A stretch of 64,000 nucleotides of DNA. Origin: Corynebacterium lowii (GTDB lineage Bacteria > Actinomycetota > Actinomycetes > Mycobacteriales > Mycobacteriaceae). The notes under the pieces are model-generated. The model worked only from the letters and a program-made list of their open reading frames with translations. It was not told where the DNA came from and did not search any database. Positions 54,568-62,776 of this stretch are shown in pieces. How positions within the stretch are numbered: position 1 is the stretch's first letter; each line of letters starts with the position of its first letter. Position numbers and translations under genes: made by a program. Location: NCBI RefSeq assembly GCF_001412085.1, contig NZ_LKEV01000008.1, positions 1 through 64,000 on the forward strand, written 5' to 3'.

Positions 54568-55239
54568 TTAGGCGGCGATCGAGCCGACGGCGGACAAGAA
54601 CAGTTCCAGCCCATCGGTAGACGGGCCGGTGAGGGTGTCAATGGCGTGCTCGGGGTGCGGCATGAGTCCCACAATGCGGCCGGTGGGGTCGGTGATACCG
54701 GCGATAGCGTTGATGGAACCGTTGAAGTTATCCGTGTAGCGGAACACCACGCGGCCCTCCCCCTCTAGTTCCTCGATGGTCTGCGCCGAGGCCTGGAAGC
54801 GCCCTTCGCCGTGCTTGGCAGGAATGAGGATCTTCTGCTCGGCCTCCAGCGTGTTCGTCCACGCGGTGTTGGCGTTTTCCACGGTGAGGTAGGTGTCCTC
54901 GCAGTGGAAGTGCAAGCCTTGGTTGCGGGTGAGCACGCCGGGCAGCAGGCGGGCCTCGGTGAGCACCTGGAAGCCATTGCAAATGCCCAGCACCGGCATA
55001 CCGCCGCGGGCGGCCTCAATAACGGAACTCATTACCGGAGCCAGCGCGGAGATGGCGCCACTGCGCAGGTAATCGCCGTAGGAGAAACCGCCGGGAATGA
55101 CCACGGCGTCCACGCCGTGGAGGTCGGCGTCCGCGTGCCACAGGCGCTCCACCTGGGCTCCGGCGTAGCGCACGGCGCGGGCGGCATCGACGTCGTCCAG
55201 CGTGCCGGGGAAGGTGATAACCCCGATTCGTGCCGTCAC
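54568..55239 (-). CDS. purQ: Phosphoribosylformylglycinamidine synthase subunit PurQ
   Basis: 223-residue class I glutamine amidotransferase that supplies ammonia to PurL. The nucleophile Cys is in [11 protein letters not shown] near residue 88, and the His-Glu pair is in [12 protein letters not shown] start overlaps purS (GTGA). Confidence 0.97.
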   Translation of the reverse strand: MTARIGVITFPGTLDDVDAARAVRYAGAQVERLWHADADLHGVDAVVIPGGFSYGDYLRSGAISALAPVMSSVIEAARGGMPVLGICNGFQVLTEARLLPGVLTRNQGLHFHCEDTYLTVENANTAWTNTLEAEQKILIPAKHGEGRFQASAQTIEELEGEGRVVFRYTDNFNGSINAIAGITDPTGRIVGLMPHPEHAIDTLTGPSTDGLELFLSAVGSIAA

Positions 55240-55481
55240 TTGATCTCCTCCACGTCCACGATCTCGAAGTCCTCGATCACGGTATTAGCCAGCAGCACCT
55301 CGGCCATCTTCTGAATGTCCTCGCGCGTGACGGTATCGTCCGCCTCGATTTCAAAGCGCTTGCCCTGGCGCACATCGCTCACGCCAGTCACACCCAGGCG
55401 CCCCAGCGCACGCACCACGGCTTGACCCTGGGGGTCAAGAATCTCCGCCTTGGGCATCACATGAACTACTACACGGGCCAC
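55236..55481 (-). CDS. purS: Phosphoribosylformylglycinamidine synthase subunit PurS
   Basis: 81-residue bridging subunit that docks PurQ on PurL. Typical PurS features are [18 protein letters not shown] and the [12 protein letters not shown] strand. First gene of purS-purQ-purL. Confidence 0.95.
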   Translation of the reverse strand: MARVVVHVMPKAEILDPQGQAVVRALGRLGVTGVSDVRQGKRFEIEADDTVTREDIQKMAEVLLANTVIEDFEIVDVEEIK

Positions 55482-55549
55482 GGTTAATCCCCTATTTCTC
55501 GCACGTTCTCATTACGCCCACAGAGTACCTTGTGTGCGGCAGTGCTTTC

Positions 55550-56239
55550 TTATTTGCCCGCTACCTGCCCGTAGGTCACCGGCACCGCGCCTTCCTCCCG
55601 GGCCGCACACACCGCACCCACAAAGTCCCGCGCCACCTTCTGCTCGCACAAATTGCGTGCCGACGCCGAGAGCCTCACCAACTTGCCCTTCGCCCCGCCC
55701 CGGCGCGCCGCAGCAATCACGTTGCGACGCCACCACCCCGGCGAGCCAAAGCCCTCACCCACCGAGAGATTGCGGCCCCGGCGCAGTTCAGTGGGGGCGT
55801 CGCTAAGCACGTGCACCCCCTTGGTGGATCCCACCACCTGAAAGCCGAACTCCGGGGCCACGGCGAGCGTACCGGGGGAAAGCCGCCAGCGCGGCGGGGC
55901 GAAGATGGGGGTGGTAAGGCCGAGTTTTTCCATCTGGCGGGTGGCCCCGCGCAGGCGCAGCCGGGCCTCGTGCTCTTCTAATTGGGCAAACTCCGCGCGG
56001 CGGCCCTGAACGGCCTGGTCAAAGCCGTTGAGGATCCATTCCGCGCCGCCCTCGATGCGCTCGCGCACCCATTCCAGGGTGGCGGGATCCTTAGCGAGGT
56101 GCCAGGAGCCGTCGATATGCGGGGCGATGAGCAGGGAAACCGGCACCCCCTGGGCCTCTAGTTCCCCCACCACGGCCTGAGCTGCGTGCCTAGTTTCATT
56201 AAAAATACTGGATATAGAAACCAGGAGTGTGCCATTCAT
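55550..56239 (-). CDS. DUF2334 polysaccharide-deacetylase-like protein
   Basis: 229 residues with a partial NodB-like barrel. VSISSIFNETRHAAQAVVGE opens the fold, LLIAPHIDGSWHL and EWILNGFDQAV hold possible metal or substrate residues, and APPRWRLSPGTLAV follows. Substrate unknown. GATAAT seven bases before the ATG points to a leaderless mRNA. Confidence 0.7.
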   Translation of the reverse strand: MNGTLLVSISSIFNETRHAAQAVVGELEAQGVPVSLLIAPHIDGSWHLAKDPATLEWVRERIEGGAEWILNGFDQAVQGRRAEFAQLEEHEARLRLRGATRQMEKLGLTTPIFAPPRWRLSPGTLAVAPEFGFQVVGSTKGVHVLSDAPTELRRGRNLSVGEGFGSPGWWRRNVIAAARRGGAKGKLVRLSASARNLCEQKVARDFVGAVCAAREEGAVPVTYGQVAGK

Positions 56240-56277
56240 GCCCGCGATTATCGCACAGGGTATCCCTGTGCGCAGGG

Positions 56278-57744
56278 CTACTTTTTATACTCGTCCAGGT
56301 TCACCTGCGGGGTGGGTTGCAGGCGATCCTGGGCGGGGTTCTCCACGGAGGGGTTGCGGCGGAAATCGCCGTGCTCGTCATCGTCCTCGGAGGGCACGTA
56401 GGGAATCTCGCCGCTGAGCACGCGCTGAATGTGGTCCATGTCCAGGGTATTCGTCCACTTCCCCACCAGCAGGGTGGCCACGGAGTTACCGGCGAAGTTC
56501 GTGAGCGCGCGGGCCTCGGACATGAACTTATCAATGCCCAAGATGAGGTCCACGCCGCCGAGCAGAGCGGGCTTATAGGACTGCAAGCCCGCCGCCAGGG
56601 TGGCAATACCCGCGCCGGAGACACCCGCCGCACCCTTGGCCGCAATAATCATGAAGAGCAGCAGGCCCACCTGCTCGCCCAGGTTCATGGGCATATCCAT
56701 CGCATCGGAGATGAAGATGGCCGCCATCGTGAGGTAAATCGCCGTGCCGTCCAGATTGAAAGAATAACCCGTGGGCACCACGATGCCCACCGTGGACTTA
56801 TCCACACCGGCGTGCTCCATCTTGCGCATGAGATTGGGCAGCGCGGACTCCGAGGAGGAGGTGGCAAAGATGAGCAGGAACTCCCGGCCCAGGTACTTCA
56901 CCAGCTTGAAGATGGAAAGGCCCGTGAACATCTTGAGTACCAGCCCCAGCACAACAAAAACAAAGACAAAGCAGGTGACGTAGAAGGCCAGGATCAGGTA
57001 ACCCAGCTGCACCACGGCGGCCATACCCGTGGAGCCCACCACGGCGGCGATCGCACCGAAGGCGGCAATGGGAGCCAACCACAGAATCCATCCCAGGATG
57101 CGGAATACCAACAGCTGAAGGTTAGCCACAAAGCTCAGAATCGGCTCACCCTTGCGGCCCAGAGACTGCACCGCAAAGCCCACGAGCAGGGCGATGAAGA
57201 GCACCTGAAGGATAGACACCGTATGACCGGGAGAGTTATAGGAACCAGTGAAGGCGGAGAAGAAGGAATCCGGGATGATGCCCTGGATAAAGTGCATAGC
57301 ACCGCCGCCCTCGGCGTTCTTATCCAGCGTCTTTTGCACCGTATCGCTGACCTCTGCGTTATCCACATGCAGGCCATCACCCGGCTCCAGGATATTGCCC
57401 ACCACTAGGCCAACGAAGAGCGCGAAGGTGGACATGGTGAGGAAGTACGCCAGGGCCAGGCCACCGGCGCGGCCTACCGACGCCGCCGCGCGCACCGAGC
57501 CGATACCCAGCACGATGGTGCAGAAGATCACCGGGGGCACGATCATCTTGATGAGGTCCACGAACATGGTGCCCAGCACCTTGAAGTTCACCGCTACATC
57601 GGGGGCAATCAACCCCAGCGCGATACCCGCCACGATGGCGATAATCACGGCGATGTAGAGCCAGTGGGTGCGGTCCTTACGTGGTTTTTTGGAATCGGCG
57701 ATCTTGGGCGCACCCTCGTAGGCGGCCGGAGAGGAAGCAGACAT
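56278..57744 (-). CDS. dctA: Dicarboxylate/cation symporter (DAACS family)
   Basis: 488 residues, about eight helices plus two hairpin loops. The serine-rich hairpin is ATSSSESALPNLM and the NLDGTAIYLTMAAIFIS motif forms the binding site. In C. glutamicum, DctA takes up succinate, fumarate and malate with protons. The C-terminal tail of about 60 residues is charged. The upstream region has G/C-tract pairs like RamA sites, so carbon-source control is plausible. Confidence 0.9.
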   Translation of the reverse strand: MSASSPAAYEGAPKIADSKKPRKDRTHWLYIAVIIAIVAGIALGLIAPDVAVNFKVLGTMFVDLIKMIVPPVIFCTIVLGIGSVRAAASVGRAGGLALAYFLTMSTFALFVGLVVGNILEPGDGLHVDNAEVSDTVQKTLDKNAEGGGAMHFIQGIIPDSFFSAFTGSYNSPGHTVSILQVLFIALLVGFAVQSLGRKGEPILSFVANLQLLVFRILGWILWLAPIAAFGAIAAVVGSTGMAAVVQLGYLILAFYVTCFVFVFVVLGLVLKMFTGLSIFKLVKYLGREFLLIFATSSSESALPNLMRKMEHAGVDKSTVGIVVPTGYSFNLDGTAIYLTMAAIFISDAMDMPMNLGEQVGLLLFMIIAAKGAAGVSGAGIATLAAGLQSYKPALLGGVDLILGIDKFMSEARALTNFAGNSVATLLVGKWTNTLDMDHIQRVLSGEIPYVPSEDDDEHGDFRRNPSVENPAQDRLQPTPQVNLDEYKK

Positions 57745-57791
57745 GACTTTCTCGATTCAGCACAGGAAATACAACACTCCCCCGCATTATC

Positions 57792-57854
57792 GCCCCCACC
57801 CCACCCATGCCCCAATTCACTCACCCGCAATGGGGGTAGTGATGGTCACCCCCA
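57792..57854 (-). promoter_or_regulatory. G/C tracts upstream of dctA (RamA-like)
   Basis: CCCCCACCCCA (57793-57803), TGGGGGT (57831-57837) and CACCCCCA (57847-57854) lie 50-110 bp before dctA. They match the tract type bound by RamA, whose gene is at the left of this window. Confidence 0.4.
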
Positions 57855-57922
57855 CATTATTCAGTGGATAAGGTGCCTCTCCTGGACCTTTGGAGCGTCT
57901 GCCTGACTACCTACTCAACCAC

Positions 57923-58195
57923 CTACGACGCCTGCGCGATCAGTGCGCGCAGGGCAGAAACGGGAATCGTCTTTTCCGGGGCCACCTCGGTGGCGACGGC
58001 CTCGGTCAGGATGTCTCGAATCATCTGCCCGGTGGTCACGCCACGGCTCTGTGCGAGGTCCCGAAGAGCCGCCAAGGTGCTCTGCGGGAGGCGGGCGGTG
58101 AAAGCCGTCATGGGAGAGGGTTCCCAATCGGCCTTGCGGGCGCTATCCAGAGCATCGGAAAAGTCGTTCTTATCGAAAAAAGTGGGGTCCATCAT
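57923..58195 (-). CDS. BrnA-like ribbon-helix-helix antitoxin
   Basis: 90 residues. The RHH region is FTARLPQSTLAALRDLAQSR and TGQMIRDILTEAV (about 32-68), preceded by a flexible acidic N-terminus that could wrap the toxin. The start overlaps the upstream toxin stop by 4 bp. The complex probably represses the pair by binding the paired TGTACA site upstream. Confidence 0.75.
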   Translation of the reverse strand: MMDPTFFDKNDFSDALDSARKADWEPSPMTAFTARLPQSTLAALRDLAQSRGVTTGQMIRDILTEAVATEVAPEKTIPVSALRALIAQAS

Positions 58196-58461
58196 GCTAT
58201 TCTCCTAAACTTTCGCCGTTCCATCAGTGTCATATCGCGGGCCGTGACTACGTAAACACACCCATCTAGTGCCTGTGCAAGAACCACAAAAAGAGGACGC
58301 CCTGAGTAAGTTTGCCCAAAGATATATCGGGTTCCACCACGCCCCTTCTCATGAATAAGTGGGCGTGAACCGACAACTTCTTCCACTTCCCAGGGAGTGA
58401 CATTATGCCGAGCTATATGCCCCTCACTCCGGTCATCCCATGCAATCTCCATTATTGCCAT
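58192..58461 (-). CDS. BrnT-like RNase toxin
   Basis: 89 residues of the BrnT/DUF497 fold: MEIAWDDRSEGHIARHNVT at the start, VEEVVGSRPLIHE, a GGTRYIFGQTYSGRPLFVVLA strand pair, and RDMTLMERRKFRR near the end. BrnT toxins are ribonucleases that block translation. The toxin-first order matches brnTA. ATG 58461 has AGGGGA upstream. The GTG at 58488 lies inside the operator and is not used here. Confidence 0.78.
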   Translation of the reverse strand: MAIMEIAWDDRSEGHIARHNVTPWEVEEVVGSRPLIHEKGRGGTRYIFGQTYSGRPLFVVLAQALDGCVYVVTARDMTLMERRKFRRIA

Positions 58462-58480
58462 TGCAGCACCGTCCCCTTGA

Positions 58481-58499
58481 GTGTACACGTTTTGTACAC
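58481..58499. promoter_or_regulatory. Operator candidate of the toxin-antitoxin pair
   Basis: Two palindromic TGTACA hexamers (58482-58487 and 58493-58498), centres 11 bp apart, fit two RHH dimers on one face of the helix. Confidence 0.55.
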
Positions 58500-58594
58500 G
58501 GTCTTATTTTTACCCCTCACCAGGTAGAATAATCCCCCGGCTAACTTTCAGTGTATGAATCCACCGCCCAAAGATCCATACACCACCCCCACTT

Positions 58595-60715
58595 CTACCC
58601 CTCCAACCCCGTGGCCTTATTCACCGCCCAGGCGTACTCAAAGGCCGTTTGCTTCCAGCGCGCATAGCGCCCGGATACCCCGCCGTGCCCGGCGGACATC
58701 TCCGTCTTAAGCAGGAAGTTCCCTCCCGTGGCGGTGGCCCGCAGGCGGGCAATCCACTTGGCGGGTTCCACGTAGAGCACGCGGGTGTCGTTGAGCGAGG
58801 TCACGGCCAGAATGTCGGGGTAGTTCTTGGGCTCCACGTTCTCGTAGGGGGCGTAGGAGGCCATGTAGTCGTACACCTCGGCGTCGTGCAGCGGGTCGCC
58901 CCATTCCTCCCATTCGCCCATCGTCAGCGGTAGTTCCGGCATGAGCATGGAGGTCAGCGGGTCCACGAAGGGCACGATGGCCTGGATACCGGCGAAGCGG
59001 TCGCCCGCCATGTTCGCCACCGCACCCATGAGCATGCCGCCGGCGGAGCCGCCCTCGGCCACCATCGTTTCCGAGGAAGAAAGCCCGCGAGCAATCAGAT
59101 CATCAGCTACGGCGATGTAATCGCTAAAGGTGTTCTTCTTTTCCAGCATCTTGCCGTGGTCGTACCAGCCACGGCCCATCTCTCCGCCGCCGCGCACGTG
59201 CGCCACGGCGAAGATCATGCCGCGGTCCAGCAGGGAAAGCCGGGAGAAGGAGAACCCTGGGTCCGTGGAGGCCTCGTAGGAACCGTAGGCGTAGAGCAGG
59301 GTGGGGTTGGGTTTGGTGGTGTCGAGGTCCGCGCGGTGAATGACGGAAACGGGGATGCGCGCGCCATCGGAAGCCTGCGTCCACAGGCGGTAGGCGGTGT
59401 AAGCGGAAGCGTCGTAGCCGCCGAGCACCACTTGCTGCTTGCGCAGGGCGCGCTCGCCGGTGGCCACGGTGAGGTCGATGATTTGGGTCGGTGTGATGAA
59501 GGAGCCGTAACTCAGGCGGATCACCGGAGCCTCCCACTCGGGGTTGCCCAGCACGCCCACGGTGTAGAGTTCTTCCTCAAAATCCAGTTCCTCAAAGGCG
59601 GTGTAGCCCGCCTCATTCAGCACCATGACGGCGGCGCGGCCTATCGCGTCCCGTCGATAAGCAGCCACGATCTGCCCGGCGTAGGTATCCACGCCCTCCA
59701 CGCGCACCTCCTCACGGTGGGGGATGAGCTCGCGCAGGTCGGTCAGGGCGGACAGCTCGCTCACCGGGCACTCCCCCACGGCGAAGTTCGGCCCCGTGGC
59801 GTTGTGCGTGACCACCCAGCGATCCTCGCCCGCCACCACGGCGTGATCCACGCTGTACTCCACGCCGGTTTCGCGCGGCCAGAGCACCTGGAACTCGCCC
59901 TCGGGCTGGTTCATATCCAGCACCCAGGTTTCCGAAGTGATCTTGGAGGCCGCCTCAATCATCAGATAGCGCTCCGAACGAGTGGCCCCCACCCCGGTGC
60001 TAAAGCGGCCATCGGGCTCGTGGAACACGCGCACGTCGCTGGCCTGCGGGGTACCCACCTTGTGCCGCCACACGGAATCGGGGCGCCAGGCCTCATCCAC
60101 GCGCTGATAGAAGATGTATTCCTCCCCCGCCCAGGTGGCGCCGTAGAAGATACCTTCCAGGCGGTCCGGCAGGAGTTCCCCGGTGCTGAGGTCCTTAATA
60201 TAAAGGTCAAAGCGCTCATCGCCCGCCGTATCCACGGAATAAGCCAGGTAGCGCCCCGAGGTGGTCACGCTGGAGGCCCCCAGGGAAAAGAACTCGTGGC
60301 CCTCGGCCAGCGCGTTGAGGTCCAGCAGCACCTCCTCGCCCGGCACCTCCCCGGTGGTGGGAATCTCCGGGGGCGTCCAGGGGTCATGCGCGGTATCCAC
60401 CGGCAGGCGGCAGGAAAGCCCATAATCCTTGCCCTCGATGGTGCGACCGTAATACCAATACTGCCCCGCGCGGGTGGGCACGGACATATCCGTCTCCTGC
60501 ACGCGCGACTTAATCTCCCCGTAAATCGCCTCCGTCAAGCCCTTCAAGTGCTGCGTTTGGGCCTCGGTATAAGCGTTTTCCGCCTCCAAGTAGGCGATGG
60601 TCTCCGAAGATTCCTTCTCCCGCAGCCACTCGTAATCATCCACAAAGGTACGGCCGTGGTGCTCGCGGGTGATCGGGTGAACCGGGGCAATGGGTGCTTG
60701 TGCTTTCTCAGACAT
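58595..60715 (-). CDS. ptrB: Oligopeptidase B (S9 family)
   Basis: 706 residues: an N-terminal beta-propeller (about 70-410) and an alpha/beta-hydrolase domain. The catalytic Ser is in EGGSAGGMLMG near residue 552, Asp near 641 (NDTRVLY) and His near 675 (SAGHGGVSGR). It cleaves short peptides after basic residues in the cytosol. TACCAT seven bases before the ATG gives a leaderless layout. Confidence 0.93.
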   Translation of the reverse strand: MSEKAQAPIAPVHPITREHHGRTFVDDYEWLREKESSETIAYLEAENAYTEAQTQHLKGLTEAIYGEIKSRVQETDMSVPTRAGQYWYYGRTIEGKDYGLSCRLPVDTAHDPWTPPEIPTTGEVPGEEVLLDLNALAEGHEFFSLGASSVTTSGRYLAYSVDTAGDERFDLYIKDLSTGELLPDRLEGIFYGATWAGEEYIFYQRVDEAWRPDSVWRHKVGTPQASDVRVFHEPDGRFSTGVGATRSERYLMIEAASKITSETWVLDMNQPEGEFQVLWPRETGVEYSVDHAVVAGEDRWVVTHNATGPNFAVGECPVSELSALTDLRELIPHREEVRVEGVDTYAGQIVAAYRRDAIGRAAVMVLNEAGYTAFEELDFEEELYTVGVLGNPEWEAPVIRLSYGSFITPTQIIDLTVATGERALRKQQVVLGGYDASAYTAYRLWTQASDGARIPVSVIHRADLDTTKPNPTLLYAYGSYEASTDPGFSFSRLSLLDRGMIFAVAHVRGGGEMGRGWYDHGKMLEKKNTFSDYIAVADDLIARGLSSSETMVAEGGSAGGMLMGAVANMAGDRFAGIQAIVPFVDPLTSMLMPELPLTMGEWEEWGDPLHDAEVYDYMASYAPYENVEPKNYPDILAVTSLNDTRVLYVEPAKWIARLRATATGGNFLLKTEMSAGHGGVSGRYARWKQTAFEYAWAVNKATGLEG

Positions 60716-60768
60716 GGGTTCGATGGTAGCCCGCCGCCGTGTCGCCCCGCCGTACTCACCGGCATTGT

Positions 60769-60781
60769 GCTTATCGACGCC
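60769..60781 (-). repeat. 13-mer GGCGTCGATAAGC, copy 8
   Basis: Exact copy in the intergenic gap upstream of ptrB. Confidence 0.7.
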
Positions 60782-60827
60782 CCCGCGGTGGCGGTTGCGC
60801 TCCCCCGTGACTGTCTGCTTTTCGCTG

Positions 60828-61070
60828 CTATTTCTTGGCGCTCAAAACCAAATAAAGAAGGGAAACCACAAATATCACCGCACAGGTTCCCGCCGCCTTG
60901 AGGTACTGCATGGCGCGGTCCACCTTTTCCGCCACGGCGGCGGTAGCAATGGAATCGCCGGAGGCCGCTAACAACTGCTGCGTGTTATACAGTCCGTTGC
61001 CCGCGCCCCATACGAAGAGCACCCCGGCGATAAAGGAAACGATGGTGACGAAGATGGCTGCGTCCCTCAT
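60828..61070 (-). CDS. Small two-span membrane protein
   Basis: 80 residues with helices IFVTIVSFIAGVLFVWG and AAGTCAVIFVVSLLYLVLS separated by a short polar loop. ATG overlaps the stop of the upstream small gene (ATGA), so the two are translationally coupled. Function unknown. Confidence 0.6.
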   Translation of the reverse strand: MRDAAIFVTIVSFIAGVLFVWGAGNGLYNTQQLLAASGDSIATAAVAEKVDRAMQYLKAAGTCAVIFVVSLLYLVLSAKK

Positions 61071-61279
61071 GGTTCTTTCTCTTTCCGTCCCGGGTGATGA
61101 ATAAACCACTGTTCCAGGTCCACGCGGGCCTGGAACACACCACCAGGATAGTGCTCGTTGAGCTCCGCCTCCACGGGAGAAAATATCTCCTCCGCCAGCG
61201 GGGCGATATTCTCCTGGGGCAGAATGGCCGCTACCTCATCAAGGGGTGCCTTGAACTCTACGTGGGGGCTGAGACACAC
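61067..61279 (-). CDS. Small hypothetical protein
   Basis: 70 residues, soluble and acidic, not recognised. The GTG is the only start after an in-frame TAG six bases upstream. ATGA coupling to the next gene supports expression. Confidence 0.45.
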   Translation of the reverse strand: MCLSPHVEFKAPLDEVAAILPQENIAPLAEEIFSPVEAELNEHYPGGVFQARVDLEQWFIHHPGRKEKEP

Positions 61280-61436
61280 CCAGCACTAGCGCAAGCCCTC
61301 GGAATATATTAATATGCACACATCGACTTCTCGCAATTATGGGAATGGCTAGGTAGTGTTATCGCTTCCCCTCCTTTCCTCACCCTCATGGTTCCCGTAG
61401 CCACCCTCACAGGCGTGGTAATCACAACAAAGAGCA

Positions 61437-62030
61437 ATGAGCGCATACGACACAGTGAGCTTCAAAAAAGGGGGAGAACGGTGGCGCTATGAGATAGAAC
61501 GCGATAACGCGGCAAGCCAACGCCAAGCCGTTCTCACATTCCTAGCGGAAGTAGCGGAATTAGACCAGAAAAACAGGGAAGATTTCATCAAAGAACACAA
61601 GCCATACGATGACATGGGCGGCCTCACCCAGGAAGAGTATGACAACACACTTGTGGATATGAATCGGAAATATTGGGGACAGTTCAAAGACGGTGTAGAG
61701 AAAAAACTACTAATATTGGAGCTAACCCTAGCAGACAAGCAGGTACTTTCCCAGGCGCGCAGCATACGAACGGCATTTAATGCAGACGGAACAATATTAG
61801 CAAGTAATAAAAATGGAAAATACCCAAACCCATACAAGAACCCCTTTTTCAATTCTCCTAGCTCTATATCTCCAAACATGGAAAAAGCCTTAGAAAAGTT
61901 AAAAGAAACAGCTATTAATCGACTCCACCCAACTCCACTAGAAACCCCGGCGGAACAACCCCGGCGGCTGGGAACGCAGCATGAACAGGACTCTCTCCCA
62001 TCTGGACATAAAGACAATCAGAACACATAA
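61437..62030 (+). CDS. Hypothetical protein, possibly frameshifted at its 5' end
   Basis: 197 residues, charged, AT-rich, not recognised. Just upstream another frame encodes a membrane helix and basic stretch (ASPPFLTLMVPVATLTGVVI, then TKSNERIRHSELQ). The two frames meet at a CAAAAAAGGGGG tract (61463-61474), where one extra base would explain the split. The intact protein may thus have been a membrane-anchored product. It belongs to a patch of accessory genes. Confidence 0.45.
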   Translation: MSAYDTVSFKKGGERWRYEIERDNAASQRQAVLTFLAEVAELDQKNREDFIKEHKPYDDMGGLTQEEYDNTLVDMNRKYWGQFKDGVEKKLLILELTLADKQVLSQARSIRTAFNADGTILASNKNGKYPNPYKNPFFNSPSSISPNMEKALEKLKETAINRLHPTPLETPAEQPRRLGTQHEQDSLPSGHKDNQNT

Positions 62031-62057
62031 CCAGTGAACGACATGGCATGACTAATT

Positions 62058-62174
62058 TCATAGCTGGTTATATCCAGCAGTAGTGTTCCCAAAAACCTGT
62101 TTCACCACACAAGGGTGATCGTCATGATGCACGTATGGGACATCGAACCACTTTTCATCTCCATCAGTAATCAA
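62058..62174 (-). CDS. Possible 38-residue ORF coupled to pabC
   Basis: A TTG start overlaps the pabC stop (TTGA). The product begins with ITDGDEKWFDVPYVHHDD and ends in GNTTAGYNQL. It has no recognised family and could be debris. Confidence 0.2.
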   Translation of the reverse strand: MITDGDEKWFDVPYVHHDDHPCVVKQVFGNTTAGYNQL

Positions 62175-62776
62175 GCCCACCCCCGCACCGCCGTCACCCC
62201 GTGCAGGCTATTCATGGCCCAGCACCGCAGCCCCGGCGCCTCCTCCACCATCACGCTTTCCTCCCGCACCGGCCCCTCCCATCGCGCCACAAATAGCCGC
62301 TCCGTCACCGAGGGCAATCGCGGCCCTGGAGGCACAAGCAAACTATTCCCCCGCGCAAAGAGCAGCGTAGCCGTGGCGGCCTCCTCCACCGTCCCCTCGC
62401 GGTGCAGCACGGCGTCGTCCGCCCCCTCCGCGCGCGCCCGCTCCCGCAGAGCCAGCAGCGCGGGCATGTCCGGCCCCTTGTGCTCGGGGTAGGCGCGCGG
62501 GTCGGGTTCCGGCGGCACCCACAGCCGGGTTGTCGCCCGCCGCTGTGGTGCCGGGCGCATGGCGAGGTCAAAGCCGCTATCCCGGCCGGTCACGAGGGGA
62601 AAACACTCCCCGCTGGCCTCCGCACACGCTGAACGCACCCGCCGCAAAAAATCGCCCGGGGGCGCGGCTCCCACCAGTTCCCGGCAGGAGGCCGCAAAGC
62701 GCTCTAGGTGCAGTTCCAGGCCCTCTACCTGCCCATCAAGTACCAGCCAGGAATCCATCACCACCAAAGCACTCAC
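62171..62776 (-). CDS. pabC: 4-amino-4-deoxychorismate lyase-like protein (class IV aminotransferase)
   Basis: 201 residues, shorter than typical PabC (about 270). The Lys of EHKGPDMPALL is the likely PLP anchor, and EEAATATLLFARG matches the phosphate-binding strand region. GTG overlaps the pabB stop by 4 bp. Would release p-aminobenzoate from aminodeoxychorismate for folate synthesis. The N-terminal part is reduced, so activity should be tested. Confidence 0.7.
   Translation of the reverse strand: MSALVVMDSWLVLDGQVEGLELHLERFAASCRELVGAAPPGDFLRRVRSACAEASGECFPLVTGRDSGFDLAMRPAPQRRATTRLWVPPEPDPRAYPEHKGPDMPALLALRERARAEGADDAVLHREGTVEEAATATLLFARGNSLLVPPGPRLPSVTERLFVARWEGPVREESVMVEEAPGLRCWAMNSLHGVTAVRGWA

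Noticed and set aside
58462-58488. GTG at 58488 as the toxin start
   Set aside because: It overlaps the doubled TGTACA operator. The ATG at 58461 has a better ribosome site and matches the usual BrnT N-terminus.
62031-62170. Possible insertion-sequence end near 62.1 kb
   Set aside because: No terminal inverted repeats, target duplication or transposase motif could be found.
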